Shown: positions 16,358 to 26,142, counted from the stretch's first letter. The stretch is DNA of 64,000 bases from CALEMW01 sp964343835 (GCA_964343835.1 CAYFKR010000009.1:81345-145344); one strand, 5' to 3'. Notes: generated by a model from the letters alone, not told the origin. Translations and numbers: made by a program.

Positions 16358-18259
16358 TCAGGCGCCGGAACGCATGGCGCGGTCTCCGGAGCGGACGAGC
16401 TCCTCGACCCGTGCTGCGATGCGGCCGGCGGTCAGGCCCATGTCTTCCAGCAGCTCCGGACGGGCCGCATGCTCCATGAAGCGGTCCGGGATACCGATGG
16501 GCGTGATGGGGGTCGTCGGTTCGATGTCCGAGGCCGCGCGCCACTCCAGCACGGCCGCCCCGAGACCGCCGACGACGCTGTTCTCCTCCACCGTCACCAC
16601 GCGGCCGTGGTTCTCCACGGCCCAGGCCAGCGTCTTCTCGTCGAGGGGCTTCAGGAACCGCATGTTCACGACGCTGGCCGAGACGCCGTGGTCCGCGAGC
16701 ATGGCGGCGGCGGCGAGGGCGGGGTCCACGCAGGCCCCGACGGCCAGGACCGCGACGTCCGCTCCCTCGGCCAGCACCTCGGCCTCTCCCACCGGGATCG
16801 GCGTGGCGTCGTCGGCGGGCACGCCGGTTCCGGCGCCCCTCGGGTATCGCAGGGCCGAAGGGCCAGACTCATGGGCCATGGCCGTGGCCAGCATCCTGCG
16901 GAGCTCGCGCTCGTCGCGCGGCGCCATCAGCAGCAGATCCGGCACCACCCGCAGGTAGCTCAGGTCGAAGGTGCCGTGGTGGGTGGGGCCGTCCTCCCCC
17001 ACCACGCCGCCGCGGTCGACGGCGAAGATCACCGGCAGCTTCTGCAGGGCCACGTCGTGGATGACCTGGTCGTAGGCGCGCTGGAGGAACGTGGAGTAGA
17101 GAGCCACCACGGGACGCAGGCCCTCGCATGCCAGGCCGGCGGCGAAGGTCACGGCATGCTGCTCCGCGATGCCCACGTCGAAGAAGCGCTCGGGATGACG
17201 CTCCCGGAAGGTGGCCAGACCGGTCCCCTCGGGCATGGCGGCGGTGATGGCGACCACGCGGTCGTCGCGGGCGGCCATGTCCAGCAGGGCGTCGCTGAAC
17301 ACGTCGGTGTACGACGGGACCGCCGGCTTGGACGGCTTCAGGCCTTGCTGCCGGTCGAACTTGCCCACGCCGTGATACCGGGCGCGTTCCTTCTCCGCCG
17401 GACCGTAGCCCTTGCCCTTCGTCGTCACGGTGTGGATCAGCACGGGACCCTTGATCTTCCGCACCGACTCCAGGGTGCGCATGAGCAGGGGCAGGTCATG
17501 GCCGTCGATGGGGCCGAAGTACTTGAACCCGAGCTCCTCGAACAGGATGGTCGGCACCACGATCTGCTTGAGGCCCTCCTTCACGCGGCTGGCCAGTTCC
17601 TGGACCTGCTCGCCGTGAGGGAACTTCCCGAGGAGCTTCCAGAGGTCGCCCTCGAAGCGGGTGTAGAGCTGGCCCGAGGTGATGCGGGTGAGGTACTTGG
17701 CCAGGGCGCCCACGTTGGGGGCGATGCTCATCTCGTTGTCGTTGAGCACGACGATCAGGTCGGTCCCCGACTGCCCGGCGTTGTTCAGGCCCTCGAAGGC
17801 CATGCCGCCGGTCAGGGCGCCGTCGCCGATCACGGCGATCACCGAATGATCGCCGCCCTTGATGTCGCGGGCCCGCGCATAGCCGAGGGCCGCGCTGATG
17901 GACGTGCTGGCGTGCCCCACGCCGAACATGTCGTGCTCGCTCTCGGAGCGCTTCGGGAAGCCGCTCACGCCCCCGCGCTGGCGCAGGGTGCCGAACCGGT
18001 CATGGCGACCGGTCAGCAGCTTGTGACCGTAGGCCTGATGGCCCACGTCCCAGATGATCTTGTCGCGCGGGGAGTCGAAGACGCGGTGCAGGGCGACCGT
18101 CAGTTCCACGACGCCGAGACTGGCTCCCAGGTGGCCGCCTGTGGCGGACACCGTGGAGACGATCGACTCGCGCAGTTCGGCGCAGAGTCGCTGCAGATCC
18201 TCGGCCGACAGGCCGTCAAGGTCGTCGGGGCCCCCGAGTTGTTCGAGAATCGAGCTCAT
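16358..18259 (-). CDS. dxs: 1-deoxy-D-xylulose-5-phosphate synthase
   Basis: 633 residues, the usual length. It condenses pyruvate and glyceraldehyde-3-phosphate using thiamine diphosphate and is the first step of the MEP isoprenoid pathway. The N-terminal ThDP region shows GGHLGASLGVVELT, WDVGHQAYGHK and GDGALTGGMAFEG. The transketolase-like middle domain has GIAEQHAV, and the C-terminal domain ends the protein. ATG at 18259 is preceded by GGGAAAG; a TTG at 18310 gives only a low-complexity extension. It is grouped with ispA upstream, which supplies the next prenyl step. Confidence 0.96.
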   Translation of the reverse strand: MSSILEQLGGPDDLDGLSAEDLQRLCAELRESIVSTVSATGGHLGASLGVVELTVALHRVFDSPRDKIIWDVGHQAYGHKLLTGRHDRFGTLRQRGGVSGFPKRSESEHDMFGVGHASTSISAALGYARARDIKGGDHSVIAVIGDGALTGGMAFEGLNNAGQSGTDLIVVLNDNEMSIAPNVGALAKYLTRITSGQLYTRFEGDLWKLLGKFPHGEQVQELASRVKEGLKQIVVPTILFEELGFKYFGPIDGHDLPLLMRTLESVRKIKGPVLIHTVTTKGKGYGPAEKERARYHGVGKFDRQQGLKPSKPAVPSYTDVFSDALLDMAARDDRVVAITAAMPEGTGLATFRERHPERFFDVGIAEQHAVTFAAGLACEGLRPVVALYSTFLQRAYDQVIHDVALQKLPVIFAVDRGGVVGEDGPTHHGTFDLSYLRVVPDLLLMAPRDERELRRMLATAMAHESGPSALRYPRGAGTGVPADDATPIPVGEAEVLAEGADVAVLAVGACVDPALAAAAMLADHGVSASVVNMRFLKPLDEKTLAWAVENHGRVVTVEENSVVGGLGAAVLEWRAASDIEPTTPITPIGIPDRFMEHAARPELLEDMGLTAGRIAARVEELVRSGDRAMRSGA

Positions 18260-18349
18260 GGCTTTCCCGTGTCGTGGCGGCGAACCGCCGTGATCGTTCC
18301 AGGGGGACAAACATAGCTCCGCCTCCCCCGCCGCGGCAACCGGGGATCG

Positions 18350-19228
18350 TCAGCGGTCCCGGTCCCAGAGGCGACGGCAGAGGGCCACGAGGCGATCCGA
18401 GGCGGCCCCGGTGGGCAGGGCCCCCGCCAGCAGGGCCGTTCCCTCCCGGCCGAGCCGGGCCGTCCTCTTGCGCGCCTTGTCGACTCCCTCGAGTCGGACC
18501 CAGGTCGGTTTCGCGTCGCGCTCGTCCTTGCCGGCGGTCTTGCCGAGGGTCGCGGTGTCGGCCGTGGCGTCCAGGACGTCGTCGGCCGCCTGAAAGGCGA
18601 GCCCCAGCTTGAGGCCGGCCTTCTCGAGGTCCGCGAGGGTGCGCCCTTTCGCGCCGCCCACGCAGGCGCCCATGGTCAGGGCGACGGCGATCAGACGGGC
18701 GGTCTTGCCCGTGTGGATCCTGCGGACCAGGGCTGGCGTCAGGTCCTGTCCTTCGGCGTCCAGGTCCAGCTGCTGTCCTCCCACCATGCCGACCTGTCCG
18801 GCCGCGGCCGCCAGCATGACCGCGAGGTCGGCCCCATGGCGGGGCACGGAGGCGGCCACGCCGAAGGCCCGCGTCAGCAGGGCGTCGCCGGCGAGGATGG
18901 CAGTCGCCTCGTCGAAGGCCACGTGGCAGGTGGGACGTCCGCGTCGCAGATCGTCGTCGTCCATGGCGGGCAGGTCGTCGTGGACCAGGGAATAGGTGTG
19001 GACCATCTCCAGGGCCGCGCCGGCTGCCAGGGCTTGCTTCCTGACGCGCCGACCGCCGAAGGCCTCGGCGGCTCCCAGCACCAGCAGCGGCCGCAGGCGC
19101 TTGCCGCCTGCGAACAGGGCGTGGGCCATGGCCCGGCGGAGGCGGTCGGGAGCACCGCGCTCGGAGCGCAGGTGGAGCCGCAGGGCGGCCTCGACGTCCC
19201 GGCGGTCTGCGGCGAGGCGATCCGCCAC
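18350..19228 (-). CDS. ispA: Farnesyl/geranylgeranyl diphosphate synthase (IspA family)
   Basis: 292 residues from GTG 19228. A short-chain polyprenyl synthase with GGKRLRPLLVL, the first aspartate-rich motif LVHDDLPAMDDDDLRRG, the second DDVLD region, and the IspA-typical LGKTAGKDERDAKPT. A TTG at 19237 that overlaps the folD stop is an alternative start. It lies in the folD-ispA-dxs order, so precursor and chain elongation steps are co-expressed. Confidence 0.93.
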   Translation of the reverse strand: MADRLAADRRDVEAALRLHLRSERGAPDRLRRAMAHALFAGGKRLRPLLVLGAAEAFGGRRVRKQALAAGAALEMVHTYSLVHDDLPAMDDDDLRRGRPTCHVAFDEATAILAGDALLTRAFGVAASVPRHGADLAVMLAAAAGQVGMVGGQQLDLDAEGQDLTPALVRRIHTGKTARLIAVALTMGACVGGAKGRTLADLEKAGLKLGLAFQAADDVLDATADTATLGKTAGKDERDAKPTWVRLEGVDKARKRTARLGREGTALLAGALPTGAASDRLVALCRRLWDRDR

Positions 19229-19233
19229 CGCGT

Positions 19234-20109
19234 TCAATGGTCCTCCTGGAGGATCATGGCGTCCCAGGTGTTGCTCAGGAGCATGGCGATGGTCATGGGG
19301 CCCACGCCGCCGGGGACGGGCGTGTAGGCCGACGCCCAGCCGTCGAGGGCGTCGTCGGCCACGTCGCCCACGATGCGGTAGCCCTTCTTGCGCGACGGGT
19401 CGTCCACCCGGTTGATGCCGACGTCCACCACCACGGCGCCTTCGCGCACGTGGTCGCGCGTGAGGAACGCGGGAACGCCCATGGCCGCCACCACGATGTC
19501 GGCGTCGCGGCACGTGCCGGCCAGGTCCTCGGTGGCCGAGTGGCACATGGTGACGGTGGCGTTGGCCCCCTCCCCCTTCACGCTCAGCAGCATGGCCAGG
19601 GGGCGGCCCACGATGACGCTGCGCCCGACGATGGCCACCCGCTTGCCGCGGGTCTCCACGCCGTAGTGCTTCAGCATGACCTGGACGCCGAGGGGCGTAC
19701 AGGCCACGAAGCGCGGCGACCCGGCCAGCAGCCGCCCGAGGTTCTCGGGATGGAAGCCGTCCACGTCCTTCTCCGGGAGCACGGCCCGCTGGATCGTGTC
19801 TTCGCAGATATGGTCGGGCGGGGGGATCTGGACCAGGATGCCGTGGACCGCGGCGTCGGCGTTGAGGCGTTCGATCAGGGAGAGCACCTCGTCCTGGGAG
19901 GTGGCCGCCGGCAGCAGGTGTGTCTCGTGCCGGAACCCGACCTTCTCGCAGGCCTTGCCCTTGCTGCGCACGTACACGGCCGAAGCCGGATCGTCGCCCA
20001 CGAGGATCACGTGCAGACCGGGCCGGCGCCCCGTCTCCTCCACCTTGGCCGTCAGCTCAGCGAAGATGCTGTCGCGCACCTCCAGCCCGTTCAGGATCCT
20101 GCTGCCCAT
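19234..20109 (-). CDS. folD: Methylenetetrahydrofolate dehydrogenase/cyclohydrolase
   Basis: 291 residues. A bifunctional enzyme interconverting 5,10-methylene- and 10-formyl-tetrahydrofolate with NADP. The catalytic Lys is in YVRSKGKACEKVG (about 46-58), the VQIPPPDHI and DVDGFHPENLG segments are present, and the NADP fold carries GRSVIVGRPLAMLL. The C-terminus PVPGGVGPMTIAML is intact. It lies 31 bases after rny. Confidence 0.96.
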   Translation of the reverse strand: MGSRILNGLEVRDSIFAELTAKVEETGRRPGLHVILVGDDPASAVYVRSKGKACEKVGFRHETHLLPAATSQDEVLSLIERLNADAAVHGILVQIPPPDHICEDTIQRAVLPEKDVDGFHPENLGRLLAGSPRFVACTPLGVQVMLKHYGVETRGKRVAIVGRSVIVGRPLAMLLSVKGEGANATVTMCHSATEDLAGTCRDADIVVAAMGVPAFLTRDHVREGAVVVDVGINRVDDPSRKKGYRIVGDVADDALDGWASAYTPVPGGVGPMTIAMLLSNTWDAMILQEDH

Positions 20110-20140
20110 GATTCCTCCGTGACGGCGCCGCGGCGCCGGT

Positions 20141-21712
20141 TCAGCGTGCGTAGGCCACGGCCCGCGTCTCGCGCAGGACCATCACCTTGATCTGTCCCGG
20201 GTACTCCAGCTCGCCCTCCACGCGGCGGCTGATCTCCTCGGCCATCAGGGCCGCCTGGTCGTCCGAGACCTTGGCCTGGTCCACCAGGATGCGGATCTCG
20301 CGTCCGGCCTGGATGGCGTAGGACTTGTCCACGCCGTCGAAACTCTCGGCGATGCGCTCGAGGTTCTCCAGGCGCTTGACGTACGTGTCGAGGCTTTCGC
20401 GCCGCGCCCCGGGCCGCGAGGCCGAGACGGCGTCCGCTGCGGCCGTGATGAACGTGTACGGCGAGATGGCGTCCACGTCCTGGTGGTGTCCCTCGACGGC
20501 GTTGATCACGGTGTCCGTCTCCCGGCAGCGCTTCAGGATCTGGGCGCCCACCAGGGCATGGGGTCCGTCCTGCTCGTGATCGGCGGCCTTGCCGATGTCG
20601 TGCAGGAACCCGCAGCGCCTCGCGATCTCCGGATCGAGCCCCAGCTCCGACGCCACGATGGCCGCCACGCCGGCCACCTCCTTGCTGTGCAGCAGGAGGT
20701 TCTGGCCGTAGCTGGTGCGGTAGTGCAACCGGCCGATGTACGGGTAGAGCTTCGGGTCGACCTTCTTCAGGTCCAGGTCCAGGCAGGCCTGCTCGCCGAT
20801 CTCGCGGATGCGTTCCAGCATCTCGGCCTCGGTCTTCTGCACGACCTCCTCGATGCGGCCCGGGTGGATGCGGCCGTCCCCGATGAGGATCTGCAGCGAC
20901 TGGCGGGCCACCTCGCGACGCACGGGATCGAACCCCGAGATGATCACGGCCTCGGGCGTGTCGTCGATGATCACGTCGACGCCCGTCGCCAGTTCGAAGG
21001 CCCGGATGTTGCGACCCTCGCGGCCGATGATCCGCCCCTTCATGTCGTCGTTGGGGAGATCGACCACCGACACGGACGACTCGGCGACGTGCTCGGCGGA
21101 ATAGCGCTGGATGGCCTGGCTGAGGATCTTCTGCGATTCGCGCCGCGCCCGCCGCTCCGACTCCTCGCGGATCTCCTGGACGCGCCGGGCCGCCGCCATG
21201 CGGGCGTCCGACACCATGCGGTCCATGAGGGTCTCGCGGGCGTGGTCGGCGCTCATGCCGGCGATCTCCTCGAGGCGCGCCAGGGCCTCGGCATGGACGT
21301 TGGACGCCTCGGCGCGCAGCCCCTCGGCCTCGGCCATCCGCTCCTTCAGGGACTCGTCCTTCTCCTCGAGACGGGCTTCCTTCTGGTCGATGTAGGCGAC
21401 CTTCTTGTCGAGGCCCGCATCGCGCTGATCCAGGAAGTCGGTCCTCTTCGCCTGCTCGCGCCTGGTGGCTTCGGTCTCCTGCGCAAACGCCTGCCTGGCG
21501 CTGAGGATCTCGTCCTTGGCCTCGATCTCGGCGGAGCGGCGCAGGTTCTCCGCCTCCTTCCGGGCGTCGGCGATGATCTCGTCGTGCAGGCGACGGGCGT
21601 TGCCGGTCCTGCGCTCGGAGCTGGCCTTCTGGATCAGCCAGCCGGCGACGAACGAAACGACGACGGCGGCCGCCAAGATCGCCGCCGCTGTGGTCGGTGT
21701 GATCTGTGTCAT
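20141..21712 (-). CDS. rny: Ribonuclease Y
   Basis: 523 residues. A membrane-anchored endoribonuclease that initiates mRNA decay. It has an N-terminal membrane helix (about 8-28), a long coiled coil (about 30-190), a KH RNA-binding domain (GRIIGREGRNIRAFE), an HD domain with the metal pair in FLHDIGKAADHE, and the conserved C-terminal tail. ATG 21712 starts directly at the anchor; the upstream open frame lies in the 6S RNA region and is not coding. RNase Y replaces RNase E in many non-proteobacterial lineages. Confidence 0.95.
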   Translation of the reverse strand: MTQITPTTAAAILAAAVVVSFVAGWLIQKASSERRTGNARRLHDEIIADARKEAENLRRSAEIEAKDEILSARQAFAQETEATRREQAKRTDFLDQRDAGLDKKVAYIDQKEARLEEKDESLKERMAEAEGLRAEASNVHAEALARLEEIAGMSADHARETLMDRMVSDARMAAARRVQEIREESERRARRESQKILSQAIQRYSAEHVAESSVSVVDLPNDDMKGRIIGREGRNIRAFELATGVDVIIDDTPEAVIISGFDPVRREVARQSLQILIGDGRIHPGRIEEVVQKTEAEMLERIREIGEQACLDLDLKKVDPKLYPYIGRLHYRTSYGQNLLLHSKEVAGVAAIVASELGLDPEIARRCGFLHDIGKAADHEQDGPHALVGAQILKRCRETDTVINAVEGHHQDVDAISPYTFITAAADAVSASRPGARRESLDTYVKRLENLERIAESFDGVDKSYAIQAGREIRILVDQAKVSDDQAALMAEEISRRVEGELEYPGQIKVMVLRETRAVAYAR

Positions 21713-21768
21713 GTATCGACCCCTTCCCGTTGGGAAGGAAAACGAGGGAGGGATGTGGTCGTTCCGGG

Positions 21769-21947
21769 AAAAGATTCCCCGCCGAGCCGTGTGGTCGGAA
21801 GCAATTGAACCAATTGCTTCAGGTGGGCGTCCTGCCGCGCTCATCGATCGTCCCCGGAGGGCGTGATCTCCGATCGTGGACTCCGGATGCCCGTCACTCG
21901 AGTGTTGGCTCAATGAATACGAACCATCACGAGCTAAGCAGGGAATC
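21769..21947 (-). ncRNA. ssrS: Probable 6S RNA
   Basis: The gap between zapA and rny can fold as a 179-nt rod. The ends pair: GATTCCCTGC (21947-21938) with GCGGGGAATC (21782-21773), followed by TTTT. A second helix pairs GAGCC with GGCTC. On the 3' side of the central bubble there is a 10-bp hairpin GAAGCAATTG-GTT-CAATTGCTTC (21820-21798), as in E. coli 6S. The position next to zapA is the classical place for ssrS. 6S RNA binds the housekeeping RNA polymerase by mimicking an open promoter. The call rests on structure and synteny, not on a covariance search. Confidence 0.68.
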
Positions 21948-21962
21948 CAGCCGCTGCCGTGC

Positions 21963-22256
21963 CTAGAGCTTCTCCATCTCGCTGTCGAGGAACGTCGCGA
22001 TCTGGCCGGTCCGCTCCTCGAGCATGGACAGGGCCTCCTGGTGCTTCTGACGCTCCCGCAGGAGTTCGTCGGCGAGGTTCACGGCGGCCAGGATGGCCAC
22101 CTTGCCGGTCGAAGCCAGGTCGGATCGACCCGCGATCTCGCGCATCTTCAGATCCACCAGGGCGGCGACCTGTTCGACATAGGCCGAATCCGCGTCGCCA
22201 CGCAGTGTGTATTCCTGACCGTAGATGGTCACTGTCACGCTCTTGGGCTCGGTCAT
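21963..22256 (-). CDS. zapA: Cell division protein ZapA
   Basis: 97 residues. The N-terminal half has the family pattern VTVTIYGQEYTLRGDADSAY, then VAALVDLKMREIA, and the protein ends in a coiled coil. ZapA binds and bundles FtsZ at midcell. It sits directly upstream of the probable 6S RNA and 73 bases after a ZapB-like coiled-coil gene. Confidence 0.9.
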   Translation of the reverse strand: MTEPKSVTVTIYGQEYTLRGDADSAYVEQVAALVDLKMREIAGRSDLASTGKVAILAAVNLADELLRERQKHQEALSMLEERTGQIATFLDSEMEKL

Positions 22257-22329
22257 CGCTCTCGCTTTCCCGAAACCGGCGCATGGCCGGTCGGCGCCCC
22301 GGGCCGATCGGCCCGGAAAAGCCGGGAGA

Positions 22330-22602
22330 TCACTCTATGGCGTCGAGCTTCTCCAAAAGGCCTCCCACCTTCTCCTCGATGATCCTTCGCTTGTCCTCGA
22401 GCTCCACCGCGGACTGGGCCTGTTGCCGGGCCTCGGCCAGTTCCGTCCGGCTCACGTCGTACTTGTCCTGCAGGGCGGCCACCTGATCGGCCAGCTCGTC
22501 CCGCTTGCTCCGCAGCTGCTCGTTCTCGGTCTTGAGTTCCTGGATGCGCTGGACGGCGCCCAGGACACGCTCCTCAAGGAGCTTCAGGCTGTTGTCGTGC
22601 AT
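22330..22602 (-). CDS. ZapB-like coiled-coil cell-division protein
   Basis: 90 residues from ATG 22602 (a further in-frame ATG at 22635 would add 11). Almost the entire chain is a leucine-heptad coiled coil (LLEERVLGAVQRIQELK...), as in ZapB and similar small division proteins encoded beside zapA and pheT. Sequence alone cannot prove homology to ZapB; the neighbourhood supports it. GGAGG lies 12 bases ahead of the chosen ATG. Confidence 0.7.
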   Translation of the reverse strand: MHDNSLKLLEERVLGAVQRIQELKTENEQLRSKRDELADQVAALQDKYDVSRTELAEARQQAQSAVELEDKRRIIEEKVGGLLEKLDAIE

Positions 22603-22657
22603 GTTGCGCGATAGCCTCCGGTTAAAGGACTCCATTCAACTTCAACCTGAGGGGCCG

Positions 22658-25114
22658 TCAGGCCCGGATGGTGACACCCAGATCGCCTTCGAGGCGGGTC
22701 CGGATGGCCTCCACGGCCTTGTCGACTGCCTTCCCTTTGAGGTTACCCTTGGCCGACTGGAACTTCAAGCGAATTCCCAGGGCCGCACGTCCCTCACCGA
22801 GGCTCTCGCCCCGGAAGTGGTCGAACAGGCCGCACTCGGCCAGGAGGGGGCCTCCAGCCTCCTCGATGCAGGAGCGGACGGCCTCGTAGGTCACCGAATC
22901 GGGGACCACCAGGGACAGGTCCCGCTTGGCGGCCGGGAACCGGGGGAACGACTGGTAGCGGATCCCCGCTCCCGTGGCAGACAACCGGGCCAGATCCACG
23001 CTCAGGACGGCCACCTCGACATCCACGTCGAAGGCCCGCAGGACCGCCGGGGCGAGCACGCCCGCCGACCCGACCACGGCGCCGTCGCCGTCGACGACGC
23101 TCCAGGACAGGCCGGAACGGTGGAAGGGCTCGGGGGAACCGGGCACGAGGTCCAGGCCCAGGGTCAGCCGCTCCTCGAGCTGGGCGAGCAGGCCGCGGAT
23201 CTCCATCAGCGACGCCGGCATGTCCCCGTAGGCCTTGTCAGACCGGCCGATGACCGCCGCCGTGAACTCGAACGGCTCTTCCGGCAGCAGCGTCTCGTCG
23301 TCGTGGCGGATGTCGGTTCGCTTCTCCCCCTCGGGCAGGAACGACTTGCCGGCCTGGAGGAGGCGGAAGGGGACACCGCAGTCGGCGTTCAGGTTGTGGC
23401 GGACCGCATGGAGGAGCGCCGGCAGCGACGTCGTGCGCAGCAGGGTCTCGCCGCCGTGGTGCGGGTTGTCGATGGCAAGCATCGACGCCCGGGTGTCGTC
23501 ATCGGCGAGGCCGAGCTTGCCGAGATCGGCGCGGTCCATGAACGACGAGGTCACGATCTCATGGTAGCCCACCGCCGCCAGGTGCTTCCGCAGGCCTGCG
23601 AGGCGGTCGTCCTCGGGGCTGGCCGACACGGTCGTCCGGGCCCGGAAGCCTTCCGTCGAGCCGATCTGCTCGAACCCGTAGATGCGGGCCACCTCCTCGA
23701 TCAGGTCCACCTCCTGGGAGATGTCGCGCCGGAACGAGGGAACCGTCACCATGAGGCGGCCGGCGCGGCTGTCGCGGTCGCTGGCCTGGCCGAGAGGCTG
23801 GCACTTCAGGCCCAGGGCCTGCAGGTGGGTCACGATCTCGGTGGCTGTCAGGTCGGTCCCCAGCAGCCGGTTGACCTGCTCCACGCGGAGGGTCACCGAC
23901 GCGGGCTCGCCGCGGTCGGGATCCTTGCGGTCCACGATGGCCGTGGAGATGTGTGCACCGGCGTGCTGGCTCAGCAGGTACAGGGCGCGCTTCGCCCCGA
24001 GGTCCACGGCGTCCCAGTCGGCACCCCGCTCGAAGCGGTAGGACGAGTCGCTGATGAGCTGCAGACGACGCGACGTGCGACGCACCAGGAGCGGCTTGAA
24101 GAAGGCGCTCTCGAGCAGCACGTCGGTGGTGGCGTCGCTCACCTCGGACCGGGCGCCGCCCATGACGCCGGCCAGGGCCACCGGCCCGCCGGCGTCGGCG
24201 ATGACCAGGTCGTCGGTCACGAGCTCGCGGACCTGGTCGTCCAGGGTCTCGACGGTCTCCCCCGCCTCGGCGCGGCGCACGTGGATCTTCGCGCCGCCGA
24301 GCTGGTTGCGGTCGAAGGCGTGGAGGGGCTGCCCCAGCTCCATCAGCACGTAGTTGGTGATGTCCACCACGTTGTTGATGGGCCGGATGCCCACGGCCCG
24401 CAGCCGGTCCTGCATCCAGCGCGGCGCCTGCCCTACCTTCACGTCGCGGGCGACGTGGGCGGTGTAGCGCGGGCAGTCCTCGAAGTCGACGATCTCCACG
24501 GAGATCTCCGGACGCTCGCCGCCGGTCTTGGGAGGCGTCCACACCACCGGCGCGTCGAGCAGGCACCCCTCCAGGGCCGCCACCTCGCGGGCCACGCCGT
24601 AGTGGCTCAGCCAGTCGGGGCGATTGGGAGTGACCTCGACATCCAGCACGGTGTCGGTGTAGCCGTACAGCTCGTCCGCGGACGTGCCGGGGGGCAGGTC
24701 CGTGTCCAGCTCCATGATGCCCTCGGAGTCGGCGCTGAGCTCCAGCTCGGCAGCCGAGCAGATCATGCCGAAGGACTCCATCCCACGGATCTTGCTCTTC
24801 TTGATCTTGAAGTTGCCGGGCAGCACCGAGCCCACCCGCGCCAGCAGGACCTTCAGCCCCGCCCGCACGTTGGGAGCGCCGCACACGACCTGGTGCGTCT
24901 CCTCGCCGTCGAAGACGGTCGTGAGGCTCAGCTTGTCGGCATCGGGGTGCCGCTCGCAGGTGCGCACCTCGGCGATCACCACGCCGGGGAACGTGACCTC
25001 GACGGGTTCGATCCCCTCCACGTTCAGCCCCGCCAGCGTGAGCCGGTCGGCCAGTTCCTCGGGCGTACCCTGCCAGGTGACGTAGTCGGAGAGCCAGTTC
25101 AGACTGATCTTCAT
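22658..25114 (-). CDS. pheT: Phenylalanyl-tRNA synthetase beta subunit
   Basis: 818 residues, full-length bacterial PheT. It starts with KISLNWLSDYV, then an EMAP-type tRNA-binding domain (about 40-150, with CERHPDADKL), the B3/B4 editing domain (about 210-390), B5, the catalytic-like core and the C-terminal FDX-ACB anticodon-binding domain ending FQSAKGNLKGKAVD. With PheS it forms the alpha2-beta2 enzyme that charges tRNA-Phe. The ATG overlaps the pheS stop (ATGA). Confidence 0.96.
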   Translation of the reverse strand: MKISLNWLSDYVTWQGTPEELADRLTLAGLNVEGIEPVEVTFPGVVIAEVRTCERHPDADKLSLTTVFDGEETHQVVCGAPNVRAGLKVLLARVGSVLPGNFKIKKSKIRGMESFGMICSAAELELSADSEGIMELDTDLPPGTSADELYGYTDTVLDVEVTPNRPDWLSHYGVAREVAALEGCLLDAPVVWTPPKTGGERPEISVEIVDFEDCPRYTAHVARDVKVGQAPRWMQDRLRAVGIRPINNVVDITNYVLMELGQPLHAFDRNQLGGAKIHVRRAEAGETVETLDDQVRELVTDDLVIADAGGPVALAGVMGGARSEVSDATTDVLLESAFFKPLLVRRTSRRLQLISDSSYRFERGADWDAVDLGAKRALYLLSQHAGAHISTAIVDRKDPDRGEPASVTLRVEQVNRLLGTDLTATEIVTHLQALGLKCQPLGQASDRDSRAGRLMVTVPSFRRDISQEVDLIEEVARIYGFEQIGSTEGFRARTTVSASPEDDRLAGLRKHLAAVGYHEIVTSSFMDRADLGKLGLADDDTRASMLAIDNPHHGGETLLRTTSLPALLHAVRHNLNADCGVPFRLLQAGKSFLPEGEKRTDIRHDDETLLPEEPFEFTAAVIGRSDKAYGDMPASLMEIRGLLAQLEERLTLGLDLVPGSPEPFHRSGLSWSVVDGDGAVVGSAGVLAPAVLRAFDVDVEVAVLSVDLARLSATGAGIRYQSFPRFPAAKRDLSLVVPDSVTYEAVRSCIEEAGGPLLAECGLFDHFRGESLGEGRAALGIRLKFQSAKGNLKGKAVDKAVEAIRTRLEGDLGVTIRA

Positions 25115-26142
25115 CGCACACCCCTGAACTGCTGGAGGAAACGCAGGTCGTTCTCGTAGAGCAGACGGATGTCGTCGATGCCGTAGCGCAGCATGGCGAT
25201 GCGGTCGATGCCCAGGCCGAAGGCGAAGCCCGTGTACTCGTCGGGATCGTAGCCCGCCGCAGCGAACACGTTGGGGTGCACCATGCCGGCGCCCATGATC
25301 TCGATCCAGCCGGTCTTGCCGCAGATGCCGCAGCCGTCGCCCCCGCAGCCGAAGCACTGCATGTCCACCTCCACCGAAGGTTCGGTGAAGGGGAAGTAGT
25401 GGGGACGGAAACGGATCTCGGTGTCGGAACCGTAGAGCGTGCCGATGAACCGCTCGACGGTGGCCCGCAGGTCGGCCAGGCTCACGTCCCGGTCCACGTA
25501 GAGCCCCTCGATCTGGAAGAACTCGGCGGCGTGGGAGGCATCGACGGCCTCGTTGCGGTACACGCGTCCGGGGATGACGACGGCCAGCGGCGGCGACGTG
25601 CGTTCCATGACCCGCACCTGCACCGGCGAGGTCTGGGTGCGCAGCAGGCGCTTGTCGTCGATGTAGAACGTGTCCTGGATGTCCCGCGCGGGGTGGTCGT
25701 CCGGGAAGTTCAGGGCCGTGAAGTTGTAGTAGTCCAGCTCCACGTCCGGCCCCGAGGCCCGGCTGAAGCCGAGCCCCTCGAAGATCCCGCAGATCTCCTC
25801 CACGATGGCGGGCAGGGGGTGCAACCCGCCCGTGGGCGCCAGGGGCACGCCGGGCAGCGTCAGGTCCACGCCTTCCACGCCGGCGGCGTCGCTGGCGGCC
25901 TGGAGGCCGGCCTTGCGTTCGTCCAGCACGGCCTCGAGCTCGCCCTTGAGGCGGTTGAGGCCGGCGCCGGCCGCGGGCTTCTCCTCCGGCGGCAGGTCCT
26001 TCAGGCCCCGCAGCTGGAGCGTCAGCAGCCCCTTGCGACCGAAGAGCTCGACGCGGACGCGCTCGAGCTCTTCGAGGGTGGCGGCGGCGGCGATGCGCTC
26101 GCGTCCGTCCGCATTCAATCGATCCAGGTCGATGCCCGGCAT
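25111..26142 (-). CDS. pheS: Phenylalanyl-tRNA synthetase alpha subunit
   Basis: 343 residues. It has an N-terminal coiled coil (about 1-90) and a class II catalytic core with motif 2 (RVYRNEAVDASHAAEFFQ), GCGGDGCGICGKTGWIEIMGAG-type Cys-rich loop, and motif 3 GFAFGLGIDRIAML. ATG 26142 was chosen as the family start (MPGIDLDRLN). It lies 29 bases after rplT, in the conserved infC-rpmI-rplT-pheS-pheT order. Confidence 0.96.
   Translation of the reverse strand: MPGIDLDRLNADGRERIAAAATLEELERVRVELFGRKGLLTLQLRGLKDLPPEEKPAAGAGLNRLKGELEAVLDERKAGLQAASDAAGVEGVDLTLPGVPLAPTGGLHPLPAIVEEICGIFEGLGFSRASGPDVELDYYNFTALNFPDDHPARDIQDTFYIDDKRLLRTQTSPVQVRVMERTSPPLAVVIPGRVYRNEAVDASHAAEFFQIEGLYVDRDVSLADLRATVERFIGTLYGSDTEIRFRPHYFPFTEPSVEVDMQCFGCGGDGCGICGKTGWIEIMGAGMVHPNVFAAAGYDPDEYTGFAFGLGIDRIAMLRYGIDDIRLLYENDLRFLQQFRGVR

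Noticed and set aside
21713..21913. Upstream extension of RNase Y to 21913
   Set aside because: The membrane anchor begins exactly at the Met at 21712, and the upstream stretch folds as a structured RNA.
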